NCBI GenBank assembly: GCA_963966185.1
Contig: CAWZYM010000444.1
Location: forward strand, 20,001 to 84,000
DNA: 64,000 bases
Reading direction: 5' to 3'
Source of the DNA: Rhabditoides inermis
Taxonomy: Eukaryota; Nematoda; Chromadorea; Rhabditida; Rhabditidae
Both the position numbers and the translations under genes were made by a program. Shown here one piece after another: positions 11,892-25,600 of the stretch. The notes below the pieces were generated by a model. The model made no database searches. It saw only the letters and a program-made list of their open reading frames with translations, and had not been told where the DNA came from. Each line of letters opens with the position of its first letter. Position 1 is the stretch's first letter.

Positions 11892-12820
11892 GAATGAGAA
11901 AAGGAGAGAGATGAGAAAAAGAGTTTACATATTATTTCGCCTCGCCTCACTTCCCTGATTGAATATAGATGGACGTGAGTGCATATAGTAATGTTTTATT
12001 GTATTTACTCAGAATATGGTAATCGCGCAGTTTGTTGGAGTGTGGTGAGCTGTTTCGTAGTGCGTGGTGATGTTCTCGCTCATTTGCACAATTGACTGTC
12101 TCTTTCTCTGACATCAGACAGACTGGCAGCTGGCGCACTCTCACCTCGCCACACTCTCTCGTCGCGGGGCAATAGAACGACGTCGATTAGAGGAATTTAA
12201 TTGATAGCGGGCGTCAGAGGTCATAAAAAGATGCAAATTTTGGTAGAAGTGTAGTGGCCACCTATTTGCATATTGTAGTAAAGGGAGACCTTACACGGTT
12301 GCCTAGTTTTCTTGAACAGCCCGCAACAACTGTTTGGTGTCGCCTCGCCTCGACTAAATCACTTCGTGAAAAGAAACCAGGAGGAGTTATGAAAAGATTA
12401 CGGGCCAATTTGTAGGTGAGGGAGTGTAGAGGAGTGACGTCGAAACCGTTTTTCGATAGCTGAAGTCTGCGATCCGCAGTGCTCGTTCTTGTAAGGTCTA
12501 CTCGCCGCAGCCGATTCGCCAGTGACCCGTCTCCTCGCCTCACACACTATTTCGCCTGTTTTCTGTCTGACTCTCTCGGATTACGCGCTATTTCGTCGGA
12601 CCTTCTTGAGCTTATAGCTCCGCGGATATGAGAGATAAAGGGCTGAAAATTGGAATCCTGCATCTCGGGACCGAGACCATCGGATCGATGTCACGTTTGG
12701 CTAGATAGGAGTAGTGGGTGGCGCGGTAGAGCGATGGACGGACGGAAACCATAGGGCATTTTGCACAGCCAGGCGCAGCGGGCGCTGCGACTAGCGCTCC
12801 GGCGCGCTGTCGCGCGCCTC
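9363..12820. repeat. Higher-order repeat unit B (~3.4 kb)
   Basis: A second copy of unit A: hairpin 9363-9383, lead-in, monomer array 9630-11690, GA tract about 11760-11910, end segment about 11940-12772. Its end differs (GGCGCAGCGGGCGCTGCG instead of the hairpin), so the tandem stops here. Confidence 0.85.
9630..11690. repeat. Array of ~139-bp monomers (second block)
   Basis: About 15 copies of the monomer seen at 6230-8240. Several neighbouring copies are near-identical in pairs (10690-10960 against 11110-11390), pointing to local duplication of two-monomer units. Confidence 0.88.
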
Positions 12821-13237
12821 CGCGCTAGATCATGAAAATTAGAAGAATAGAAATACATTCAAGTTTTTGTTATGATCAATAATACTGTTTATCTACAATT
12901 TCATAACATTTTGAGTGAAACAAATTATTGAAGTAGAGAAGATTAGTCGACTGATTTAATGATTGCACTGATAAGTATGTAGTCTAGGGGCGGGGAACAT
13001 ATATTTTTTTCTCTGAACTATACTTTCCTATGCTCATAAAAATGAAATGCGCTCAAGTACGAGTCAGCATCGCTCTAATATTGGACCTCCTCCCTTCTCT
13101 CTCTCTCCCCCCCCCCCCCTTTCTCTCCCCTCTCCTCTCTTTCTCCTCTCTCTCTCTCTCTGCTTTTCCTTTATTTCTCTTTATTTCTCTTTATTTCTCT
13201 TTATTTCTCTTTATTTCTCTTTATTTCTCTCTCTCTA

Positions 13238-13293
<56 letters not shown>

Positions 13294-13498
13294 TTCTCTT
13301 TATTTCTCTTTATTTATCTTTATTTCTCTCTCTCCTCGTATTTCTTTTAGTGTTAATGTTACGAAAACAGACAGCTCTGCTACTACAACCTCTATCCCTC
13401 TTTCATTCTCTCTCTCTCTCTATCTCTCTCTCTCTTTCTCTTACCTTTTTATCTATATCTTCCTTTTTTCCCTCTCTTCCTCTTTTTCCTTCTCTCAG
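12821..13498. other. AT-rich spacer with CT and CTTTATTT tracts
   Basis: About 250 bp of plain AT-rich DNA, then pyrimidine repeats: CT runs, a C run near 13108 and a 10-bp TTTATTTCTC repeat (13160-13230 and 13290-13330). No gene is seen. Confidence 0.7.
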
Positions 13499-13663
13499 GT
13501 CTCCTCTCGCATCTTTTCTGTTCTCAATGCAACGACAACAGTACTTTTATTCGCTCTACCACTGCCTTTCTCTCTATATATATATCTATATATTTCTCTC
13601 TAACTTTTCCTCTCTCCCTCTCTCTCCGTTCTTTGCCAATGCATTTCTAGAGATTGAAGTAAA
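13499..13663 (+). repeat. Left flank of the satellite, duplicated at 4564-4728
   Basis: Same 165 bp as the 3' flank of the LTR element. Here CTCTCAG precedes it, which is probably the undisturbed target. Confidence 0.9.
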
Positions 13664-16600
13664 GGCGATTTGTATCACTCTCGTGCAATTTGTATTGCTC
13701 GTTTGCGATTCCTCGTGCAATTTTAGTGATTTTCTTGCAATTTCTATCACTCTCGTGCAATTTGTATCGCTCGTTTGCATTTCCTCGTGCAGTTTTAGTG
13801 ATTCTCTTGCAATTTCTATCACTCTCGTGCAATTTGTATTGCTCGTTTGCAATTCCTTGTGCAATTTTAGTGATTCTCTTGCAATTTCTGTCACTTTCAT
13901 GCAATTTGTATTGATCGTTGGCAATTCTTCGTGCAATTTTAGTGATTCTCTTGCAATTTTTTTCACTCTCGTGCAATTTCTATTGCTTGTTTGCGATTCC
14001 TCGTGCAATTATAGTGATTTTCTTGCAATTTATATCACTCTCGTGCAATTTGTATTGCTCGTTTGCAATTTCTCGTGCACTTTTAGTGATTCTCTTGCAA
14101 TTTCTGTCACTCTCGTGTAATTTGTATTGCTCGTTTGCGATTCCTCGTGCAATTTTAGTGATTCTCTTGCAATTTCTATCACTCTCGTGCAATTTGTATC
14201 GCTCGTTTGCAATTCCTCGTGCAATTTTAGTGATTCTCTTGCAATTTCTATCACTCTCGTGCAACTTGTTTTGCTCGTTTGCAATTCCTCGTGCATATTT
14301 AGTGATTCTCTTGCAATTTCTATCACTCTCGTGCAATTTGTATTGCTCGTTTGCATTTCCTCGTGCAATTTTAGTGATTCTCTTGCAATTTGTATCACTC
14401 TCGTGCAATTTGTATTGCTCGTTTGCAATTCCTCGTGCAATTTTAGTGGTTCTCTTGCAATTTCTGTCACTCTCGTGCAATTTGTATTGCTCGTTTGCGA
14501 TTTCTCGTGCACTTTTAGTGATTCTCTTGCAATTTCTGTCACTCTCGTGTAATTTGTATTGCTCGTTTGCGATTCCTCGTGCAATTTTAGTGATTCTCTT
14601 GCAATTTCTATCACTCTCGTGCAATTTGTATTGCTCGTTTGCAATTTCTCGTGCACTTTTAGTGATTCTCTTGCAATTTCTGTCACTCTCGTGTAATTTG
14701 TATTGCTCGTTTGCGATTCCTCGTGCAATTTTAGTGATTCTCTTGCAATTTCTATCGCTCTCGTGCAATTTGTATCGCTCGTTTGCAATTCCTCGTGCAA
14801 TTTTAGTGATTCTCTTGAAATTTCTATCACTCTCGTGCAATTTGTATCGCTCGTTTGCAATTTCTCGTGCACTTTTAGTGATTCTCTTGCAATTTCTGTC
14901 ACTCTCGTGTAATTTGTATTGCTCGTTTGCGATTCCTCGTGCAATTTTAGTGATTCTCTTGCAATTTCTATCACTCTCGTGCAATTTGTATCGCTCGTTT
15001 GCAATTCCTCGTGCAATTTTAGTGATTCTCTTGAAATTTCTATCACTCTCGTGCAATTTGTATCGCTCGTTTGCAATTCCTCGTGCAATTTTAGTGATTT
15101 TCTTGCAATTTCTATCACTCTCGTGCAATTTGTATCGCTCTTTTGCATTTCCTCGTGCAGTTTTAGTGATTCTCTTGCAATTTCTATCACTCTCGTGTAA
15201 TTTGTATTGCTCGTTTGCAATTCCTTGTGCAATTTTAGTGATTATCTTGCAATTTCTGTCACTTTCATGCAATTTGTATTGCTCGTTGGCAATTCTTTGT
15301 GCAATTTTAGTGATTCTCTTGCAATTTTTTTCACTCTCGTACAATTTGTATTGCTCGTTTGCATTTCCTCGTGCAGTTTTAGTGATTTTCTTGCAATTTC
15401 TATCACTCTCGTGCAATTTGTATTGCTCGTTTGCAATTCCTCGTTCAATTTTAGTGATTCTCTTGCAATTTATATCACTCTCGTGCAATTTGTATTGCTT
15501 GTTTGCAATTCCTCGTGCAATTTTAGTGGTTCTCTTGCAACTTCTATCACTCTCGTGCAATTTGTATCGCTCGTTTGCAGTTCCTCGTGCAATTTTAGTG
15601 ATTCTCTTGCAATTTCTATCACTCTCGTGCAACTTGTTTTGCTCGTTTGCAATTCCTCGTGCATATTTAGTGATTCTCTTGCAATTTCTGTCACTCTCGT
15701 GCAATTTGTATTGCTCGTTGGCAATTCTTCGTGCAATTTTAGTGATTCTCTTGCAATTTCTATCACTCTCGTGCAATTTGTATTGCTCGTTTGCATTTCC
15801 TCGTGCAATTTTAGTGATTCTCTTGCAATTTGTATCACTCTCGTGCAATTTGTATTGCTCGTTTGCAATTCCTTGTGCAATTTTAGTGGTTCTCTTGCAA
15901 TTTATGTCACTCTCGTGCAATTTGTATTGCTCGTTTGCGATTCCTCGTGCAATTTTAGTGATTCTCTTGCAATTTCTATCACTCTCGTGCAATTTGTATC
16001 GCTCGTTTGCAATTCCTCGTGCAATTTTAGTGGTTCTCTTGCAATTTATATCACTCTCGTGCAATTTGTAGTGCTCGTTTGCAATTCCTCGTGGAATTTT
16101 AGTGATTCTCTTGCAATTTTTATCACTCTCGTGCAATTTGTATTGCTCGTTTGCGATTCCTCGTGCAATTTTAGTGATTTTCTTGCAATTTCTATCACTC
16201 TCGTGCAATTTGTATTGCTTGTTTGCGATTCCTCGTGCAATTTTAGTGGTTCTCTTGCAATTTCTGTCACTCTCGTGCAATTTGTATTGCTCGTTTGCGA
16301 TTCCTCGTGCAATTTTAGTGATTCTCTTGCAATTTCTATCACTCTCGTGCAATTTGTATCGCTCGTTTGCAATTCCTCGTGCAATTTTAGTGGTTCTCTT
16401 GCAATTTATATCACTCTCGTGCAATTTGTAGTGCTCGTTTGCAATTCCTCGTGCAATTTTAGTGGTTCTCTTGCAATTTATATCACTCTCGTGCAATTTG
16501 TAGTGCTCGTTTGCAATTCCTCGTGGAATTTTAGTGATTCTCTTGCAATTTTTATCACTCTCGTGCAATTTGTATTGCTCGTTTGCGATTCCTCGTGCAA

Positions 16601-19600
16601 TTTTAGTGATTTTCTTGCAATTTCTATCACTCTCGTGCAATTTGTATCGCTCGTTTGCAATTCCTCGTGCAATTTTAGTGGTTCTCTTGCAATTTATATC
16701 ACTCTCGTGCAATTTGTAGTGCTCGTTTGCAATTCCTCGTGGAATTTTAGTGATTCTCTTGCAATTTTTATCACTCTCGTGCAATTTGTATTGCTCGTTT
16801 GCGATTCCTCGTGCAATTTTAGTGATTTTCTTGCAATTTCTATCACTTTCGTGCAATTTGTATTGCTTGTTTGCGATTCCTCGTGCAATTATAGTGATTT
16901 TCTTGCAATTTATATCACTCTCGTGCAATTTGTATTGCTCGTTTGCAATTTCTCGTGCACTTTTAGTGATTCTCTTGCAATTTCTGTCACCCTCGTGTAA
17001 TTTGTATTGCTCGTTTGCGATTCCTCGTGCAATTTTAGTGATTCTCTTGCAATTTCTATCACTCTCGTGCAATTTGTATCGCTCGTTTGCAATTCCTCGT
17101 GCAATTTTAGTGATTCTCTTGCAATTTCTATCACTCTCGTGCAATTTGTATCGCTCGTTTGCAATTCCTCGTGCAATTTTAGTGATTCTCTTGCAATTTC
17201 TATCACTCTCGTGCAATTTGTATCGCTCGTTTGCATTTCCTCGTGCAGTTTTAGTGATTCTCTTGCAATTTCTATCACTCTCGTGCAATTTGTATTGCTC
17301 GTTTGCAATTCCTTGTGCAATTTTAGTGATTCTCTTGCAATTTCTGTCACTTTCATGCAATTTGTATTGCTCGTTGGCAATTCTTCGTGCAATTTTAGTG
17401 ATTCTCTTGCATTTTTTTTCACTCTCGTAAAATTTGTATTGCTCGTTTGCATTTCCTCGTGCAGTTTTAGTGATTTTCTTGCAATTTCTATCACTCTCGT
17501 GCAATTTGTATTGCTCGTTTGCAATTCCTCGTGCAATTTTAGTGATTCTCTTGCAATTTATATCACTCTCGTGCAATTTGTATTGCTTGTTTGCAATTCC
17601 TCGTGCAATTTTAGTGGTTCTCTTGCAACTTCTATCACTCTCGTGCAATTTGTATCGCTCGTTTGCAATTCCTCGTGCAATTTTAGTGATTCTCTTGCAA
17701 TTTCTATCACTCTCGTGCAACTTGTTTTGCTCGTTTGCAATTCCTCGTGCATATTTAGTGATTCTCTTGCAATTTCTGTCACTTTCATGCAATTTGTATT
17801 GCTCGTTGGCAATTCTTCGTGCAATTTTAGTGATTCTCTTGCATTTTTTTTCACTCTCGTACAATTTGTATTGGTCGTTTGCATTTCCTCGTGCAGTTTT
17901 AGTGATTTTCTTGCAATTTCTATCACTCTCGTGCAATTTGTATTGCTCGTTTGCAATTCCTCGTGCAATTTTAGTGATTCTCTTGCAATTTATATCACTC
18001 TCGTGCAATTTGTATTGCTTGTTTGCAATTCCTCGTGCAATTTTAGTGGTTCTCTTGCAACTTCTATCACTCTCGTGCAATTTGTATCGCTCGTTTGCAA
18101 TTCCTCGTGCAATTTTAGTGATTCTCTTGCAATTTCTATCACTCTCGTGCAACTTGTTTTGCTCGTTTGCAATTCCTCGTGCATATTTAGTGATTCTCTT
18201 GCAATTTCTGTCACTCTCGTGCAATTTGTATTGCTCGTTGGCAATTCTTCGTGCAATTTTAGTGATTCTCTTGCAATTTCTATCACTCTCGTGCAATTTG
18301 TATTGCTCGTTTGCATTTCCTCGTGCAATTTTAGTGATTCTCTTGCAATTTTTATCACTCTCGTGCAATTTGTATTGCTCGTTTGCGATTCCTCGTGCAA
18401 TTTTAGTGATTTTCTTGCAATTTCTATCACTTTCGTGCAATTTGTATTGCTTGTTTGCGATTCCTCGTGCAATTATAGTGATTTTCTTGCAATTTATATC
18501 ACTCTCGTGCAATTTGTATTGCTCGTTTGCAATTTCTCGTGCACTTTTAGTGATTCTCTTGCAATTTCTGTCACCCTCGTGTAATTTGTATTGCTCGTTT
18601 GCGATTCCTCGTGCAATTTTAGTGATTCTCTTGCAATTTCTATCACTCTCGTGCAATTTGTATCGCTTGTTTGCAATTCCTCGTGCAATTTTAGTGATTC
18701 TCTTGCAATTTCTATCACTCTCGTGCAATTTGTATCGCTCGTTTGCAATTCCTCGTGCAATTTTAGTGATTCTCTTGCAATTTCTATCACTCTCGTGCAA
18801 TTTGTATCGCTCGTTTGCATTTCCTCGTGCAGTTTTAGTGATTCTCTTGCAATTTCTATCACTCTCGTGCAATTTGTATTGCTCGTTTGCAATTCCTTGT
18901 GCAATTTTAGTGATTCTCTTGCAATTTCTGTCACTTTCATGCAATTTGTATTGCTCGTTGGCAATTCTTCGTGCAATTTTAGTGATTCTCTTGCATTTTT
19001 TTTCACTCTCGTACAATTTGTATTGCTCGTTTGCATTTCCTCGTGCAGTTTTAGTGATTTTCTTGCAATTTCTATCACTCTCGTGCAATTTGTATTGCTC
19101 GTTTGCAATTCCTCGTGCAATTTTAGTGATTCTCTTGCAATTTATATCACTCTCGTGCAATTTGTATTGCTTGTTTGCAATTCCTCGTGCAATTTTAGTG
19201 GTTCTCTTGCAACTTCTATCACTCTCGTGCAATTTGTATCGCTCGTTTGCAATTCCTCGTGCAATTTTAGTGATTCTCTTGCAATTTCTATCACTCTCGT
19301 GCAACTTGTTTTGCTCGTTTGCAATTCCTCGTGCATATTTAGTGATTCTCTTGCAATTTCTGTCACTCTCGTGCAATTTGTATTGCTCGTTGGCAATTCT
19401 TCGTGCAATTTTAGTGATTCTCTTGCAATTTCTATCACTCTCGTGCAATTTGTATTGCTCGTTTGCATTTCCTCGTGCAATTTTAGTGATTCTCTTGCAA
19501 TTTGTATCACTCTCGTGCAATTTGTATTGCTCGTTTGCAATTCCTTGTGCAATTTTAGTGGTTCTCTTGCAATTTATGTCACTCTCGTGCAATTTGTATT

Positions 19601-22600
19601 GCTCGTTTGCGATTCCTCGTGCAATTTTAGTGATTCTCTTGCAATTTCTATCACTCTCGTGCAATTTGTATCGCTCGTTTGCAATTCCTCGTGCAATTTT
19701 AGTGGTTCTCTTGCAATTTATATCACTCTCGTGCAATTTGTAGTGCTCGTTTGCAATTCCTCGTGGAATTTTAGTGATTCTCTTGCAATTTTTATCACTC
19801 TCGTGCAATTTGTATTGCTCGTTTGCGATTCCTCGTGCAATTTCAGTGATTTTCTTGCAATTTCTATCACTCTCGTGCAATTTGTATTGCTTGTTTGCGA
19901 TTCCTCGTGCAATTTTAGTGGTTCTCTTGCAATTTCTGTCACTCTCGTGCAATTTGTATTGCTCGTTTGCGATTCCTCGTGCAATTTTAGTGATTCTCTT
20001 GCAATTTCTATCACTCTCGTGCAATTTGTATCGCTCGTTTGCAATTCCTCGTGCAATTTTAGTGGTTCTCTTGCAATTTATATCACTCTCGTGCAATTTG
20101 TAGTGCTCGTTTGCAATTCCTCGTGCAATTTTAGTGGTTCTCTTGCAATTTATATCACTCTCGTGCAATTTGTAGTGCTCGTTTGCAATTCCTCGTGGAA
20201 TTTTAGTGATTCTCTTGCAATTTTTATCACTCTCGTGCAATTTGTATTGCTCGTTTGCGATTCCTCGTGCAATTTTAGTGGTTCTCTTGCAATTTATATC
20301 ACTCTCGTGCAATTTGTAGTGCTCGTTTGCAATTCCTCGTGCAATTTTAGTGGTTCTCTTGCAATTTATATCACTCTCGTGCAATTTGTAGTGCTCGTTT
20401 GCAATTCCTCGTGGAATTTTAGTGATTCTCTTGCAATTTTTATCACTCTCGTGCAATTTGTATTGCTCGTTTGCATTTCCTCGTGCAGTTTTAGTGATTT
20501 TCTTGCAATTTCTATCACTCTCGTGCAATTTGTAGTGCTCGTTTGCAATTCCTCGTGCAATTTTAGTGGTTCTCTTGCAATTTATATCACTCTCGTGCAA
20601 TTTGTAGTGCTCGTTTGCAATTCCTCGTGGAATTTTAGTGATTCTCTTGCAATTTTTATCACTCTCGTGCAATTTGTATTGCTCGTTTGCGATTCCTCGT
20701 GCAATTTTAGTGATTTTCTTGCAATTTCTATCACTCTCGTGCAATTTGTATCGCTCGTTTGCAATTCCTCGTGCAATTTTAGTGGTTCTCTTGCAATTTA
20801 TATCACTCTCGTGCAATTTGTAGTGCTCGTTTGCAATTCCTCGTGGAATTTTAGTGATTCTCTTGCAATTTTTATCACTCTCGTGCAATTTGTATTGCTC
20901 GTTTGCGATTCCTCGTGCAATTTTAGTGATTTTCTTGCAATTTCTATCACTTTCGTGCAATTTGTATTGCTTGTTTGCGATTCCTCGTGCAATTATAGTG
21001 ATTTTCTTGCAATTTATATCACTCTCGTGCAATTTGTATTGCTCGTTTGCAATTTCTCGTGCACTTTTAGTGATTCTCTTGCAATTTCTGTCACTCTCGT
21101 GTAATTTGTATTGCTCGTTTGCGATTCCTCGTGCAATTTTAGTGATTCTCTTGCAATTTCTATCACTCTCGTGCAATTTGTATCGCTCGTTTGCAATTCC
21201 TCGTGCAATTTTAGTGATTCTCTTGCAATTTCTATCACTCTCGTGCAATTTGTATCGCTCGTTTGCAATTCCTCGTGCAATTTTAGTGATTCTCTTGCAA
21301 TTTCTATCACTCTCGTGCAATTTGTATCGCTCGTTTGCATTTCCTCGTGCAGTTTTAGTGATTATCTTGCAATTTCTATCACTCTCGTGCAATTTGTATT
21401 GCTCGTTTGCAATTCCTTGTGCAATTTTAGTGATTCTCTTGCAATTTCTGTCACTTTCATGCAATTTGTATTGCTCGTTGGCAATTCTTCGTGCAATTTT
21501 AGTGATTCTCTTGCATTTTTTTTCACTCTCGTACAATTTGTATTGCTCGTTTGCATTTCCTCGTGCAGTTTTAGTGATTTTCTTGCAATTTCTATCACTC
21601 TCGTGCAATTTGTATTGCTCGTTTGCAATTCCTCGTGCAATTTTAGTGATTCTCTTGCAATTTATATCACTCTCGTGCAATTTGTATTGCTTGTTTGCAA
21701 TTCCTCGTGCAATTTTAGTGGTTCTCTTGCAACTTCTATCACTCTCGTGCAATTTGTATCGCTCGTTTGCAATTCCTCGTGCAATTTTAGTGATTCTCTT
21801 GCAATTTCTATCACTCTCGTGCAACTTGTTTTGCTCGTTTGCAATTCCTCGTGCATATTTAGTGATTCTCTTGCAATTTCTGTCACTCTCGTGCAATTTG
21901 TATTGCTCGTTGGCAATTCTTCGTGCAATTTTAGTGATTCTCTTGCAATTTCTATCACTCTCGTGCAATTTGTATTGCTCGTTTGCATTTCCTCGTGCAA
22001 TTTTAGTGATTCTCTTGCAATTTGTATCACTCTCGTGCAATTTGTATTGCTCGTTTGCAATTCCTTGTGCAATTTTAGTGGTTCTCTTGCAATTTATGTC
22101 ACTCTCGTGCAATTTGTATTGCTCGTTTGCGATTCCTCGTGCAATTTTAGTGATTCTCTTGCAATTTCTATCACTCTCGTGCAATTTGTATCGCTCGTTT
22201 GCAATTCCTCGTGCAATTTTAGTGGTTCTCTTGCAATTTATATCACTCTCGTGCAATTTGTAGTGCTCGTTTGCAATTCCTCGTGGAATTTTAGTGATTC
22301 TCTTGCAATTTTTATCACTCTCGTGCAATTTGTATTGCTCGTTTGCGATTCCTCGTGCATTTTCAGTGATTTTCTTGCAATTTCTATCACTCTCGTGCAA
22401 TTTGTATTGCTTGTTTGCGATTCCTCGTGCAATTTTAGTGGTTCTCTTGCAATTTCTGTCACTCTCGTGCAATTTGTATTGCTCGTTTGCGATTCCTCGT
22501 GCAATTTTAGTGATTCTCTTGCAATTTCTATCACTCTCGTGCAATTTGTATCGCTCGTTTGCAATTCCTCGTGCAATTTTAGTGGTTCTCTTGCAATTTA

Positions 22601-25600
22601 TATCACTCTCGTGCAATTTGTAGTGCTCGTTTGCAATTCCTCGTGCAATTTTAGTGGTTCTCTTGCAATTTATATCACTCTCGTGCAATTTGTAGTGCTC
22701 GTTTGCAATTCCTCGTGGAATTTTAGTGATTCTCTTGCAATTTTTATCACTCTCGTGCAATTTGTATTGCTCGTTTGCGATTCCTCGTGCAATTTTAGTG
22801 ATTTTCTTGCAATTTCTATCACTCTCGTGCAATTTGTATCGCTCGTTTGCAATTCCTCGTGCAATTTTAGTGGTTCTCTTGCAATTTATATCACTCTCGT
22901 GCAATTTGTAGTGCTCGTTTGCAATTCCTCGTGGAATTTTAGTGATTCTCTTGCAATTTTTATCACTCTCGTGCAATTTGTATTGCTCGTTTGCGATTCC
23001 TCGTGCAATTTTAGTGATTTTCTTGCAATTTCTATCACTTTCGTGCAATTTGTATTGCTTGTTTGCGATTCCTCGTGCAATTATAGTGATTTTCTTGCAA
23101 TTTATATCACTCTCGTGCAATTTGTATTGCTCGTTTGCAATTTCTCGTGCACTTTTAGTGATTCTCTTGCAATTTCTGTCACTCTCGTGTAATTTGTATT
23201 GCTCGTTTGCGATTCCTCGTGCAATTTTAGTGATTCTCTTGCAATTTCTATCACTCTCGTGCAATTTGTATCGCTCGTTTGCAATTCCTCGTGCAATTTT
23301 AGTGATTCTCTTGCAATTTCTATCACTCTCGTGCAATTTGTATCGCTCGTTTGCAATTCCTCGTGCAATTTTAGTGATTCTCTTGCAATTTCTATCACTC
23401 TCGTGCAATTTGTATCGCTCGTTTGCATTTCCTCGTGCAGTTTTAGTGATTCTCTTGCCATTTCTATCACTCTCGTGCAATTTGTATTGCTCGTTTGCAA
23501 TTCCTTGTGCAATTTTAGTGATTCTCTTGCAATTTCTGTCACTTTCATGCAATTTGTATTGCTCGTTGGCAATTCTTCGTGCAATTTTAGTGATTCTCTT
23601 GCATTTTTTTTCACTTTCGTACAATTTGTATTGCTCGTTTGCATTTCCTCGTGCAGTTTTAGTGATTTTCTTGCAATTTCTATCACTCTCGTGCAATTTG
23701 TATTGCTCGTTTGCAATTCCTCGTGCAATTTTAGTGATTCTCTTGCAATTTATATCACTCTCGTGCAATTTGTATTGCTTGTTTGCAATTCCTCGTGCAA
23801 TTTTAGTGGTTCTCTTGCAACTTCTATCACTCTCGTGCAATTTGTATCGCTCGTTTGCAATTCCTCGTGCAATTTTAGTGATTCTCTTGCAATTTCTATC
23901 ACTCTCGTGCAACTTGTTTTGCTCGTTTGCAATTCCTCGTGCATATTTAGTGATTCTCTTGCAATTTCTGTCACTCTCGTGCAATTTGTATTGCTCGTTG
24001 GCAATTCTTCGTGCAATTTTAGTGATTCTCTTGCAATTTCTATCACTCTCGTGCAATTTGTATTGCTCGTTTGCATTTCCTCGTGCAATTTTAGTGATTC
24101 TCTTGCAATTTGTATCACTCTCGTGCAATTTGTATTGCTCGTTTGCAATTCCTCGTGCAATTTTAGTGGTTCTCTTGCAATTTCTGTCACTCTCGTGCAA
24201 TTTGTATTGCTCGTTTGCGATTCCTCGTGCAATTTTAGTGATTCTCTTGCAATTTCTATCACTCTCGTGCAATTTGTATCGCTCGTTTGCAATTCCTCGT
24301 GCAATTTTAGTGGTTCTCTTGCAATTTATATCACTCTCGTGCAATTTGTAGTGCTCGTTTGCAATTCCTCGTGGAATTTTAGTGATTCTCTTGCAATTTT
24401 TATCACTCTCGTGCAATTTGTATTGCTCGTTTGCGATTCCTCGTGCAATTTTAGTGATTTTCTTGCAATTTCTATCACTCTCGTGCAATTTGTATTGCTT
24501 GTTTGCGATTCCTCGTGCAATTATAGTGATTTTCTTGCAATTTATATCACTCTCGTGCAATTTGTATTGCTCGTTTGCAATTTCTCGTGCACTTTTAGTG
24601 ATTCTCTTGCAATTTCTGTCTCTCTCGTGTAATTTGTATTGCTCGTTTGCGATTCCTCGTGCAATTTTAGTGATTCTCTTGCAATTTCTATCACTCTCGT
24701 GCAATTTGTATCGCTCGTTTGCAATTCCTCGTGCAATTTTAGTGATTCTCTTGCAATTTCTATCACTCTCGTGCAACTTGTTTTGCTCGTTTGCAATTCC
24801 TCGTGCATATTTAGTGATTCTCTTGCAATTTCTGTCACTCTCGTGCAATTTGTATTGCTCGTTGGCAATTCTTCGTGCAATTTTAGTGATTCTCTTGCAA
24901 TTTCTATCACTCTCGTGCAATTTGTATTGCTCGTTTGCATTTCCTCGTGCAATTTTAGTGATTCTCTTGCAATTTGTATCACTCTCGTGCAATTTGTATT
25001 GCTCGGTTGCAATTCCTCGTGCAATTTTAGTGGTTCTCTTGCAATTTCTGTCACTCTCGTGCAATTTGTATTGCTCGTTTGCGATTTCTCGTGCACTTTT
25101 AGTGATTCTCTTGCAATTTCTGTCACTCTCGTGTAATTTGTATTGCTCGTTTGCGATTCCTCGTGCAATTTTAGTGATTCTCTTGCAATTTCTATCACTC
25201 TCGTGCAATTTGTATTGCTCGTTTGCAATTTCTCGTGCACTTTTAGTGATTCTCTTGCAATTTCTGTCACTCTCGTGTAATTTGTATTGCTCGTTTGCGA
25301 TTCCTCGTGCAATTTTAGTGATTCTCTTGCAATTTCTATCACTCTCGTGCAATTTGTATCGCTCGTTTGCAATTCCTCGTGCAATTTTAGTGATTCTCTT
25401 GCAATTTCTATCACTCTTGTGCAATTTGTATCGCTCGTTTGCAATTCCTCGTGCAATTTTAGTGATTTTCTTGCAATTTCTATCACTCTCGTGCAATTTG
25501 TATCGCTCGTTTGCATTTCCTCGTGCAGTTTTAGTGATTCTCTTGCAATTTCTATCACTCTCGTGCAATTTGTATCGCTCGTTTGCGATCCCTCGAGCAA

